DNA from: RUG754 sp045545455
GTDB taxonomy: Bacteria; Bacillota; Clostridia; Peptostreptococcales; Anaerovoracaceae
DNA: 20,411 bases
NCBI GenBank assembly: GCA_045545455.1
Contig: JAZQAY010000104.1
Coordinates: 1 to 20,411, forward strand
Reading direction: 5' to 3'
Part shown: positions 1 through 6,983 of the stretch, piece after piece
How positions within the stretch are numbered: the first letter of the stretch is position 1
How the letters are laid out: each line of letters opens with the position of its first letter
Translations under genes and position numbers: made by a program
The notes under the pieces: generated by a model
The model's input: only the letters and a program-made list of their open reading frames with translations
The model's database searches: none
Told to the model about the DNA's origin: nothing

Positions 1-495
1 GACGTCCTGGTAGGCATCAACCTACTCCGTGAAGCACTTGATATCCCGGAAGTCGCACTTGTCGCCATACTGGATGCCGATAAGGAAGGCTTCTTAAGAA
101 CCGAGACGTCTCTCATCCAGACCATCGGCCGTGCTGCGAGAAACGTCGACGGAAGAGTCATCATGTATGCTGACGGCATTTCTAAAGCCATGAAGGCGGC
201 AATAGATGAGACCGACCGAAGGCGAAAGATACAGAACGAATACAATGAGGCTCACGGCATCACTCCTGAGTCCGTCAAGAAGTCTGTGCGCTCCGTCATC
301 GAAGCCACCAGGGCAGCAGATAAGGAGATGGAGTTCTACAAGGGCAAGTCTCCTCTGGAGCTTACGAAGAAGGAACTTCAGGACTACGTGAAGAAGCTGG
401 AAAAGGAAATGAAGCAGGCCGCCAAGGACCTTCAGTTCGAACGCGCTGCCCAGCTGAGAGACCAGATATTCGAATACAAAGTAAGGCTGAATTAA
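1..495 (+). CDS. uvrB: UvrABC system protein B, C-terminal 164 residues (5' end outside window)
   Basis: UvrB is the helicase-like damage-verification subunit of nucleotide excision repair; it is loaded by UvrA and then recruits UvrC. The open frame runs from base 1, so the gene is truncated only by the window edge. Visible are the end of helicase domain 2, with motif VI QTIGRAARN at about residues 40-48 of the fragment, the YADGISKAM segment that follows it in UvrB, and the C-terminal UVR domain (DLQFERAAQLRDQI), which forms the UvrC-binding helical hairpin. The gene ends in TAA and is followed at once by a hairpin terminator. It is the only plus-strand gene here and converges on a decayed operon. 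Identification is secure; nothing unusual is visible in the part present. Confidence 0.97.
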   Translation, partial: DVLVGINLLREALDIPEVALVAILDADKEGFLRTETSLIQTIGRAARNVDGRVIMYADGISKAMKAAIDETDRRRKIQNEYNEAHGITPESVKKSVRSVIEATRAADKEMEFYKGKSPLELTKKELQDYVKKLEKEMKQAAKDLQFERAAQLRDQIFEYKVRLN

Positions 496-524
496 AAAAA
501 CGCAGAGCGAAAGCTCTGCGTTTT
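494..524. terminator. Bidirectional intrinsic terminator between uvrB and the convergent operon
   Basis: An 8-bp perfect stem (CGCAGAGC, loop GAAA, GCTCTGCG) spans 501-520. It is flanked by a run of A on the left and TTTT on the right, so it has a T tract in either direction. It begins one base after the uvrB stop codon and lies about 35 bases beyond the end of the convergent dehydratase remnant, so it can serve both transcripts. Confidence 0.9.
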
Positions 525-558
525 AAGTTTGATCATCATCTCTTTTAACATACCGGTT

Positions 559-1383
559 TTATATGCCAAACTCCAATATCCTTTCCTGCCCGAAACTAAG
601 CAAGCAGACCTTGTTCATCAGCACGTGTTCAGCGCCCATCATTTCCGGAACTTCCGTCATTGATATAGTCGCACCTTCTTTAACTATCCTGTCGAAAAAT
701 GATCCGAGGACCGTGTTTGCGGTAATTCCGGAAAGTCCGTCGGAACCTCCGCAGTTCGTAGCTATATGAAGTCTGCCAATATTAACTTCCGTCCTCTTAT
801 CTTTTATGACGATGGGGTAGAGTTCATCGATAGCCTTCATACCCTCTTCAAACTCGTCTTCCACTTCCTGACATGTCACGGATTTGATCCTGTCCGGGCT
901 GATACCGTGAAGCAGTGACGTGATCTCCACGGGAGGATTGGTCTCGCATCCGTTACCGATAAACAGCACTCCGCCAAAGTTTGCATTTATGGCTATCCCG
1001 GCGGATATCTTCATGGCATTTTCCTTATGCCTACCTCTCCGTTTTCTCTCTCATATCCCATGAAAGTCTTGTCCGAAGTGCCCGGGAATACGGATATAGG
1101 ATTAAAAGTAGTGATATTTTCTTTCTTTGCCTAATCCGCTCTTATCGTTATGCGTATGGATCCATTCACCCTTTTTTATATAGCATGACGCATATCCGCA
1201 AACGTTATCATACTTTCTGATCTCATCGCCGGCTTTAAAATCCTTCAGCGCGATTTTATGTGCAAGAGGTACGTCGTTCAAAAGTTCTATCGGCTCGCCA
1301 TTCACGGTGACAACGTCACCTTTTTTGTGTTCACAGGTTGCGATCGCAACGGTGTCTCCGGGATAAAGTTTTATGGCTCCCCT
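559..1383 (-). pseudogene. UxaA-family altronate/galactarate dehydratase remnant
   Basis: Intact UxaA-family enzymes dehydrate sugar acids such as altronate or galactarate. They consist of an N-terminal SAF domain followed by two catalytic domains, about 490 residues together. The SAF part is readable (AIKLYPGDTVAIA to IKKGEWIHTHN, about 1150-1383), as is the conserved TFMGYERENGEVGIRK block (1020-1068). So is a catalytic block from AGIAINANFGGVLFIGNGCE to CGGSDGLSGITAN and EVPEMMGAEHVLMN (about 615-1010). Lesions: no start codon at the expected place (AGG at 1381-1383 or ATA at 1372-1374 behind a GGAGG site); one extra base in the A4 run at 1104-1107; a frame-changing deletion at about 1008-1022 that removes several tens of residues; and a second large deletion near 610, after which a short tail (GQERILEFG) may be the original C-terminus. 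It is third in a decayed operon, 63 bases after the dehydrogenase remnant. Confidence 0.85.
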
Positions 1384-1446
1384 TCCTAAAACCTCCGTAA
1401 ATCATTCTCTAAGCTATAACTGTGGCTCTTATATTATTATCAGTCT

Positions 1447-1916
1447 CTACTCTGACATAAATCCGTTTTCAATGAGTTGTTTCCTGTTTACAAGGTTATC
1501 AAGATATTCATTTCTGAGGACCTTTACTGACGTCACTGCAGTCAGCCTGCAAAGTTCCGGCGTGCTTTCAACCGATACAAATGCAGCATGGGGTGTCATT
1601 ATAACGTTATCCATATGATAAAACGGATGATCCTTACTGATAAGCGGCTCGTCTTCAAAAATATCCAGGGCCGCTATATCGTAACCGATCCCGTACTTTA
1701 TCAATGCCTTGCAATTTTTCAAACCGTCCATGGTCTCCGGAGAGACTGACCTCAGTTCGGAACAAATGACGTCGGCATCGCTGCATTTCTCAAGTATATC
1801 GCTTTCTTCTCTGCATTCCACGGGATAATATTCATATCCCGCATCCTCGATTATTCCCCTCTCTACCTAAAATCATATTTGGGGAAAATATGTCTGTCTA
1901 TCATGTATACCTTCAT
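1447..1916 (-). pseudogene. D-2-hydroxyacid dehydrogenase remnant lacking its NAD-binding core
   Basis: Members of this family reduce 2-oxoacids or oxidise D-2-hydroxyacids with NAD(P), and are usually about 310-330 residues. The original start is evident: ATG at 1914-1916 overlaps the TGA of the upstream reductase (ATGA), and MKVYMIDRHIFPKYDF reads as a normal N-terminus. A net loss of one base at about 1867-1871 then puts a stop in frame, while the family sequence VERGIIEDAGYEYYPVE continues in the next frame. The second frame runs through KALIKYGIGYD and jumps directly to IAALDIFEDEPL at about 1675-1680. The whole Rossmann domain with its GxGxxG motif, about 150 residues in relatives, is missing. 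The C-terminal NVIMTPHAAF segment with the catalytic His region remains. The product cannot be functional. Confidence 0.88.
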
Positions 1917-3838
1917 ATCAATAGACCTCTTTCTATATCGTTAGCCTTACCATATGCGTCAAATAACCCGTTCATTATGTCAGAAGGTTTTTTGCAGTCG
2001 CCGATTATCTCAAAAGGGATTCCCTTTTGTTTCAATAACTCTGTCGCGTACTCAGTTTCTGCCGGTCTGTATCCCGCAGCAAATATAACAGAATCAGCCT
2101 TAAGATGTTTTTCTCCATCATTACCGCTTATGTATACGCCTGAATCGTCAGCTCGTGTTATCGTGGTCTCAGTCAGGATCTTTACTCCTTTATTCTTAAG
2201 GGACTCCATCATGATCCATTTCTTTCCGCCGAAGTCTTTACCGACCTTTGGCAGCGCTTCCACCACCGTAACGGCCGTTCCCGGGTTGGTTTCAGCTACG
2301 GTTTCCGCAGTCTCCAGTCCGACCGTTCCGCCTCCGACAACTATCACATCGCTTCCGAGATCAGATGCAGGGTCCTTCAGGTACTCCTCTGCTGCTTCAT
2401 GCTTAAGATCACAGATTCCGGGGATCTCTGGAATCACAGGTTCTGCACCGAAGGCGATATAAACCTTGTCCCAGTCGTCTCTGAATACCATGTCACCGTC
2501 AAAAGGCTGTCCTTTTATCATTTCAACTCCCATCGCATTCAATTCATATACCATGGCGTTAACGTAATCTCTGAGAAGTTCCTTATGCGGCGGAACAGAA
2601 GCGACGGTCACCCTTCCTCCCCACTTGTCATCATCGGTGATTATCGTGACCTTGTTGCCATTCTCAGCCTCATATTTCGCTGCTGACAGTCCTACAGGAC
2701 CTCCTCCGGCAACAAGTATCCTCTTCGTTTTTTTGCTCTTTTTATGTCCCAGATATTCATGACCTGATTCAGGATTGAACGCGCACACGCAATCCTTTCC
2801 TCTGAGCACTCTTTCTATACATCCCTTGTTGCATGCCTGGCATGGTATATATGGGATGCCTGCCTCCATTTTGGCTACGAATCCGGGATCTGTAAGCAAA
2901 GGCCTTCCTGCACCCGCAAAATCACAGTCTCCGTTCTCTATCATTTCTTCTGCTGCAGCTTGATTGTTCACCCTGTTGCATGCAATCACCGGCAGTCCTG
3001 TATCCCGCCTTACCTTGTGATACAGATCTCTGAATACTCCCGGCTCCACGTGGTAAGTCATCTGCGGTACGGGAGCTTCATGCCAGCCTCCGGTCAGGGT
3101 AAGTCCGTCCAGGGTTTTCGGCGGGAGCTGGTTTATGAAGGATATCATATCATCTTCGGTGTATCCGCCCATCATATCCCCGCAGGATATCTTCGCTATT
3201 ACGGGATAATCCGGTCCGACAGCTGCCCGGATCGCTTTCAGCACCTCTGTGGGAAAGCGGAATCTGTTTTCAGTAGATCCGCCCCACGAATCCGTGCGGT
3301 TGTTGACTCTGGGTGACATGAACTGAGATAACAGATATCCGACGCTTGCACTGACTTCGATTATGTCCACACCGCAATTTTTACACTTTAAAGCTGCTTT
3401 TGCAAAATCATCTATGGTCCTTAAAATATCATCTTCAGTCATGATCCTCGGCGTAAATCTGTAAATCGGAGATTGAATGTCCGAAGGGCATACGGGAACA
3501 GCGGGATTTGTATCTATGTTATTTCTGTTCCTTCCGGCGTGAAACAGCTGCATGATAAATCTGCAGTTGTTCTTATGAGCCATCTCACTGAGATATCTGA
3601 GGTCACCGTCAATGTCTGCATCCATCCTGTGCATCTTTTCAGAACAGCCCTCCTGATTCACGGCCGCAACGCTTGATATCGCAGCTACTCCGCCGTCTAT
3701 CCTGCGTTTATAGAACTCGAATTCCCTCTCGGTGAAACAGCCATTTTCATCGGCAAAGCCCGTGGTCAAAACAAGCATGACCCATCTGTTCTTCAGCTCG
3801 ACGCTGCCTATGCTTGCCGGAGTAAATAATATTGACAT
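1913..3838 (-). CDS. Old yellow enzyme-type NADH:flavin oxidoreductase (2-enoate / 2,4-dienoyl-CoA reductase family), 641 aa
   Basis: This is a cytoplasmic flavo-iron-sulfur enzyme predicted to reduce an activated C=C bond with NAD(P)H. Order of domains: an FMN-binding TIM barrel (about residues 1-330) with MQLFHAGR and TGGWHEAPVPQM; a 4Fe-4S cysteine cluster CQACNKGC...C around residues 340-360; and a C-terminal FAD/NAD(P) Rossmann pair, GGGPVGLSAA near 380 and GGGTVGLETAE near 505. The length fits 2-enoate reductase, FadH and the BaiCD/BaiH proteins. I chose ATG at 3838 because GGGAGG lies just upstream; an in-frame start eight codons earlier has none. It is the first gene of an operon whose two downstream genes are broken, with an ATGA overlap into the dehydrogenase remnant. 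The substrate is unknown. No defect is visible in this gene. Confidence 0.88.
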   Translation of the reverse strand: MSILFTPASIGSVELKNRWVMLVLTTGFADENGCFTEREFEFYKRRIDGGVAAISSVAAVNQEGCSEKMHRMDADIDGDLRYLSEMAHKNNCRFIMQLFHAGRNRNNIDTNPAVPVCPSDIQSPIYRFTPRIMTEDDILRTIDDFAKAALKCKNCGVDIIEVSASVGYLLSQFMSPRVNNRTDSWGGSTENRFRFPTEVLKAIRAAVGPDYPVIAKISCGDMMGGYTEDDMISFINQLPPKTLDGLTLTGGWHEAPVPQMTYHVEPGVFRDLYHKVRRDTGLPVIACNRVNNQAAAEEMIENGDCDFAGAGRPLLTDPGFVAKMEAGIPYIPCQACNKGCIERVLRGKDCVCAFNPESGHEYLGHKKSKKTKRILVAGGGPVGLSAAKYEAENGNKVTIITDDDKWGGRVTVASVPPHKELLRDYVNAMVYELNAMGVEMIKGQPFDGDMVFRDDWDKVYIAFGAEPVIPEIPGICDLKHEAAEEYLKDPASDLGSDVIVVGGGTVGLETAETVAETNPGTAVTVVEALPKVGKDFGGKKWIMMESLKNKGVKILTETTITRADDSGVYISGNDGEKHLKADSVIFAAGYRPAETEYATELLKQKGIPFEIIGDCKKPSDIMNGLFDAYGKANDIERGLLI

Positions 3839-3888
3839 CAGCACCTCCCATAAGCGTAACAAAAGGATACTCAGATATGATATTTATA

Positions 3889-3894
3889 ATTATA
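3889..3894 (-). promoter_or_regulatory. Possible -10 element of the reductase operon
   Basis: A perfect TATAAT on the minus strand lies 51 bases before the reductase ATG, in the only non-coding gap upstream of it. The surrounding stretch is very AT-rich, but I find no good -35 hexamer at 16-18 bases, so this is tentative. Confidence 0.35.
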
Positions 3895-3945
3895 CAATAA
3901 TTTTATATTTATTCCTAGTATTATTTTATTTATACCCGTTTTTAA

Positions 3946-3972
3946 ACAAAAAATACTGCCTCACGCAGTATT
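3946..3972 (-). terminator. Intrinsic terminator after ybaK
   Basis: On the minus strand AATACTGC, loop GTGAG, GCAGTATT forms an 8-bp stem followed by TTTTTTGTTT. It begins 8 bases after the ybaK stop codon and closes the dnaX-to-ybaK transcription run. Confidence 0.88.
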
Positions 3973-3980
3973 CTTTATTT

Positions 3981-4457
3981 TTATTCCGGTAATTTCGCTA
4001 TATCCACCCAGCCTATCGCTCCGGAGTACTTATACAGTTCTTCCGGGGTAAACTCAGCTGCAGAATTTGATGAACCGCATGCCGGGAATACCGACTCGAA
4101 CCTCTTCATGGATTCATCGCAGTATATCTTTACGTTGGGATTCTCTATTCCGAAGGCGCAGACTCCGCCGATGGCATGTCCGGTGAAGGCAACCACCTCT
4201 TCGGCGCTCAGCATCGAAGCCTTATGGTGGAATGTGTCTTTGAACTTCCTGTTATCTATCCTGGCGTCTCCTGCGAGCTGCACCAGAATGCAGCCCTCTT
4301 CCCCGTCCTTAAAGGACATGGTCTTACAGATCCTGGCTCCCTCAACGCCTACAGCCTGAGCTGCCAGTTCGACAGTCGCCGAGCTCACATCGAACTCCAT
4401 GATGCGGTCTTCTATACCGAATTTACGAAAATACTCTCTTACTTTGTCGATTGCCAT
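3981..4457 (-). CDS. YbaK/EbsC-family aminoacyl-tRNA deacylase-like protein, 158 aa
   Basis: This family hydrolyses mischarged tRNA, for example Cys-tRNA(Pro) in YbaK and Ala-tRNA(Pro) in ProX. The protein is the usual length for the family. Its single domain contains ICKTMSFK (the conserved lysine region), GDARIDNRKFK, GHAIGGVCAFG (GxxxGGVxPFG in most relatives, with Ala here for Pro) and FPACGSSNSAAEFTPEEL. A good ribosome binding site, AGGAG seven bases upstream, supports the ATG at 4457. It is the last gene of the operon, 19 bases after yitT and followed by a terminator. Which mischarged tRNA it edits cannot be told from sequence. Confidence 0.88.
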   Translation of the reverse strand: MAIDKVREYFRKFGIEDRIMEFDVSSATVELAAQAVGVEGARICKTMSFKDGEEGCILVQLAGDARIDNRKFKDTFHHKASMLSAEEVVAFTGHAIGGVCAFGIENPNVKIYCDESMKRFESVFPACGSSNSAAEFTPEELYKYSGAIGWVDIAKLPE

Positions 4458-4476
4458 GATGTCTCTCCTGTATAGT

Positions 4477-5343
4477 TCAGTTCTTAGGCGTCATATAGAA
4501 TCTGCCGTTTACCTGATCTGTCTTTATAACGTTTGTGAAAGCCGCGGGATCTATTTCCTTGATGGCTTTTATGACCTTATCTGACTGATCTCTTCCGATC
4601 ACCGAATATAGGATATTCTTAGTATCTCCTGAATATCCGCCTTCTCCCTTGATGATAGTGGCATCGTGATGAGTCAGCTCATATATCTTCGCGATTATCT
4701 CTTGAGGCATGGACGTTACTACCAGAAGTGTATCCTGCTGGTACCTCTTATAGTACGTCCCGAGCATCGTGGTGATGACGTACTGATATATGATAGAATA
4801 CAGTGCTCTGTCAAAGTCGAACAGCAGTCCGCCGATAACCAGAAGTACTATATTTCCGGCCAGGATATACCCCCAGGCATCGATTCCCTTTCTCTCGCTC
4901 AGGAAGATGGAGATGAAATCAGTTCCTCCTCCTGAAGCTCCGGCAGTCAGACAGATCACCGAGGCCACTCCGCCTACGATACCCGCAAACAGCGCTATAA
5001 GGATCGGCTCGTAGGTTATGGTAATGTTGGGGAACAGATCGGTAAGTACCGATGAAAGCACCACAACGTAGAATGACTCTATGGTGAACTTCTTTCCTAT
5101 ATACCTGAGTCCTATGTAAACCGGTACCAGATTGATGGGCAGGTACACCAGGGAATATGGTATCTCCACGTTAAAGAACTGCCTTCCTATCTGCTGGATC
5201 AGTACTGTGATACCGCTGAACCCGCCGGGGATCAGATTGCCTGTCCTGATGAAACTCTTCAGGTTGAAGGCAAAGATCGCTGCCGCCACGGTAAGAAGAA
5301 AGTATTTTAAAATTGTAGATTTAAATTTAGACTGTTTCTTCAT
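4477..5343 (-). CDS. YitT-family membrane protein with C-terminal DUF2179 domain, 288 aa
   Basis: This is an integral membrane protein of the YitT (DUF161/DUF2179) family, whose role is not settled. Five or six hydrophobic segments occupy about residues 12-195, including the conserved GNLIPGGFSGI and TAGASGGGTDFISIFLS stretches. A soluble DUF2179 domain follows (about 205-285; LLVVTSMPQEIIAKIYEL, then VIGRDQSDKVIKAIKEIDP). The length is normal for the family. The ATG lies inside the last codons of srtB, giving a 17-base overlap. There is no clear Shine-Dalgarno sequence in front of it, so expression probably depends on translation of srtB. No better start is seen downstream. Confidence 0.9.
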   Translation of the reverse strand: MKKQSKFKSTILKYFLLTVAAAIFAFNLKSFIRTGNLIPGGFSGITVLIQQIGRQFFNVEIPYSLVYLPINLVPVYIGLRYIGKKFTIESFYVVVLSSVLTDLFPNITITYEPILIALFAGIVGGVASVICLTAGASGGGTDFISIFLSERKGIDAWGYILAGNIVLLVIGGLLFDFDRALYSIIYQYVITTMLGTYYKRYQQDTLLVVTSMPQEIIAKIYELTHHDATIIKGEGGYSGDTKNILYSVIGRDQSDKVIKAIKEIDPAAFTNVIKTDQVNGRFYMTPKN

Positions 5344-5989
5344 AATTGCAGATCAGAACAAATCTTTCAACATCCGAGCTGTCATCGGTACAGGTACTGA
5401 GCACCAGCGTCTCGGGATCTCCGCCTCTCTTTGGCAGATAGTATACCTCGTCCATTACCGATACGTATTTGCCGACAGACGCACTGTATTTAAGGGTCTG
5501 TCCTGACATCATAATGATGTATACGTCCTTATGTGCTTCCAGGTATTTAGTGTCCTCAAATTTTTTCAGCCGTCCGAACATAGCACCGTTATGCATATTA
5601 TGTCCATAGAGCAGCGTTTCCTCATCGCTGAAGTCAGCACTGCAGTTTACGTCCATGAATATGGACCCCGCGATGGAATAATTGCCCTTATAATCCAGCT
5701 GAAGGTATTCATAATCCGCGCTTCCCATGACCACCGGGAAATTCACGTTGGTATCCGGTATATACAGCCATGCGACTATATCGGAGTTCACAGCCCTGAG
5801 GGATTCGAAGTCCACCTGAGGGAAGCCGTCTTCATCCACGTAGATGTACTTTTCCTCAGCTTCCTCAACGGTCTTATCTATAACGCGGTAGTCTTTTACT
5901 ATATTGAATATCTTGTATCCCGAGAACCCTATGACTGCCAAAAGAACTATTATGAGCAGCGTTCTCAGGATACTTCCTGTCTTTTTCAT
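5327..5989 (-). CDS. srtB: Class B sortase, 220 aa
   Basis: This membrane-anchored transpeptidase cleaves a C-terminal sorting signal and links the protein to the cell wall. It has an uncleaved N-terminal anchor at about residues 8-31. The catalytic set is complete: His130 in LLYGHNM, Cys200 in LVLSTC and Arg209 in VERF. The long stretch between His and Cys, with a helix region around 140-155, fits class B. The gene starts 12 bases after recR behind AAGGGG and overlaps yitT at its 3' end. No protein in this window carries a recognisable sorting signal, so its substrate is encoded elsewhere. A sortase inside a recR-dnaX operon is not an obvious functional partner and may simply share the transcript. 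Confidence 0.92.
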   Translation of the reverse strand: MKKTGSILRTLLIIVLLAVIGFSGYKIFNIVKDYRVIDKTVEEAEEKYIYVDEDGFPQVDFESLRAVNSDIVAWLYIPDTNVNFPVVMGSADYEYLQLDYKGNYSIAGSIFMDVNCSADFSDEETLLYGHNMHNGAMFGRLKKFEDTKYLEAHKDVYIIMMSGQTLKYSASVGKYVSVMDEVYYLPKRGGDPETLVLSTCTDDSSDVERFVLICNYEETV

Positions 5990-6001
5990 CTCGTGTCCCC
6001 T

Positions 6002-6601
6002 TTATATTTCTCTTCTTCCCTCAAAGGATTTAAGCAAAGTAACCTCGTCCGCAAATTCCAGATCCGATCCTACGGGAACTCCATGAGCGATCCTGCTGAC
6101 CTTGATGCCTGCGGGTTTCAGAAGTTTGGAGATATACATGGCTGTAGCCTCTCCCTGAATGGTGGGGTTGGTAGCTATGATCACCTCTTCACAGTCATTG
6201 GACTGGAGTCTTTTTATAAGCGACTTCAGATTTATGTCTTCAGGTCCTATGCCTTCCATAGGTGAGATCACGCCGTGAAGCACGTGATAGGTACCGTTAT
6301 AATCCCTGATCCTCTCCATGGCCATGACATCCCTGGGTGTCTCAACTACGCAGATAAGGTCCTTCCTGCGTCCGGGGTCAGAACAGATCTTGCAGGGGTC
6401 CGAATCCGTTAGATTCCCGCACACCGAGCAATGCCTGAGCTGCCTCTTGGCATTAAGCATGGATTCAGCCAGGGCCTCCACCTGCTTCTCATCCTTATCG
6501 AGGATATGAAAAGCAAGCCTCTGGGCGGACTTCTCACCCACGCCCGGAAGCTTAGACAATTCGTTTATCAGTATTTCAAGCTGTCTTGGATAATCTCTCA
6601 T
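6002..6601 (-). CDS. recR: Recombination mediator protein RecR, 199 aa
   Basis: RecR works with RecO (and RecF) to load RecA on SSB-coated gaps during RecFOR repair. Visible are the helix-hairpin-helix LPGVGEKSAQRLAFH (residues 18-32), a C4 zinc finger with Cys58, 61, 70 and 73, and the Toprim domain (CVVETPRDVMAME to VIIATNPTIQGEATAMYI). A C-terminal Walker-B-like tail follows (RIAHGVPVGSDLEFADEVTL). Length and all motifs are standard. The ATG at 6601 has GGGGAG about 12 bases upstream, a rather long spacing. It lies 21 bases after ybaB, the usual dnaX-ybaB-recR arrangement. Confidence 0.97.
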   Translation of the reverse strand: MRDYPRQLEILINELSKLPGVGEKSAQRLAFHILDKDEKQVEALAESMLNAKRQLRHCSVCGNLTDSDPCKICSDPGRRKDLICVVETPRDVMAMERIRDYNGTYHVLHGVISPMEGIGPEDINLKSLIKRLQSNDCEEVIIATNPTIQGEATAMYISKLLKPAGIKVSRIAHGVPVGSDLEFADEVTLLKSFEGRREI

Positions 6602-6622
6602 CTCTTTAATGATCTCCCCTTA

Positions 6623-6982
6623 TTACAGGAGTCCGGGGATATCGAGACCGCCGGTGAACTGTCCCATTGTGCTCTGTGACATTTCATCGATCTGTCTCAG
6701 TCCTTCATTTACTGCTGCCATTACCAGATCCTCAAGGGTCTCCACGTCATCCGGATCGACCACTTCAGGCTTGATGACCAGCTTGGTGAGTTCCTTCTTG
6801 CCGCTTACGGTGGCTTCAACTACTCCGCCGCCTGCAGTTGCTGTGACTTCCTTCTCCTCCAGTTCGGCCTGGGCTCTCTCCATCTGTGCCTGAAGAGCCT
6901 GCATCTGCTGTAACTGCTGCATATTGAATCCGCCGGCCTTCTGAGGCTTCTTAGCCTTACCGGCTCTCATACCTTTTCCCAT
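6623..6982 (-). CDS. YbaB/EbfC-family nucleoid-associated DNA-binding protein, 119 aa
   Basis: A small homodimeric DNA-binding protein that coats the nucleoid and is nearly always encoded between dnaX and recR. The N-terminus is basic (KGMRAGKAKKPQK). It is followed by a long Gln/Glu-rich helix (MQQLQQMQALQAQMERAQAE, residues 21-40), then the beta-sheet core TATAGGGVVEATVSGKKEL and VIKPEVVDPDDVETLEDLV. The ATG lies one base after the dnaX stop, with GGAGG six bases upstream inside the end of dnaX, so the two genes are translated as a tight pair. The exact role beyond nucleoid association is not clear from sequence. Confidence 0.95.
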   Translation of the reverse strand: MGKGMRAGKAKKPQKAGGFNMQQLQQMQALQAQMERAQAELEEKEVTATAGGGVVEATVSGKKELTKLVIKPEVVDPDDVETLEDLVMAAVNEGLRQIDEMSQSTMGQFTGGLDIPGLL

Positions 6983-6983
6983 T

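Noticed and set aside
1890..2462. 190-residue open frame on the plus strand
   Set aside because: It is antisense to the well-supported oxidoreductase, low in recognisable features and has no ribosome binding site; a shadow frame.
5531..6265. 244-residue open frame on the plus strand
   Set aside because: It runs antisense across srtB and recR, both fully supported by motifs; composition is that of a reverse-frame shadow.
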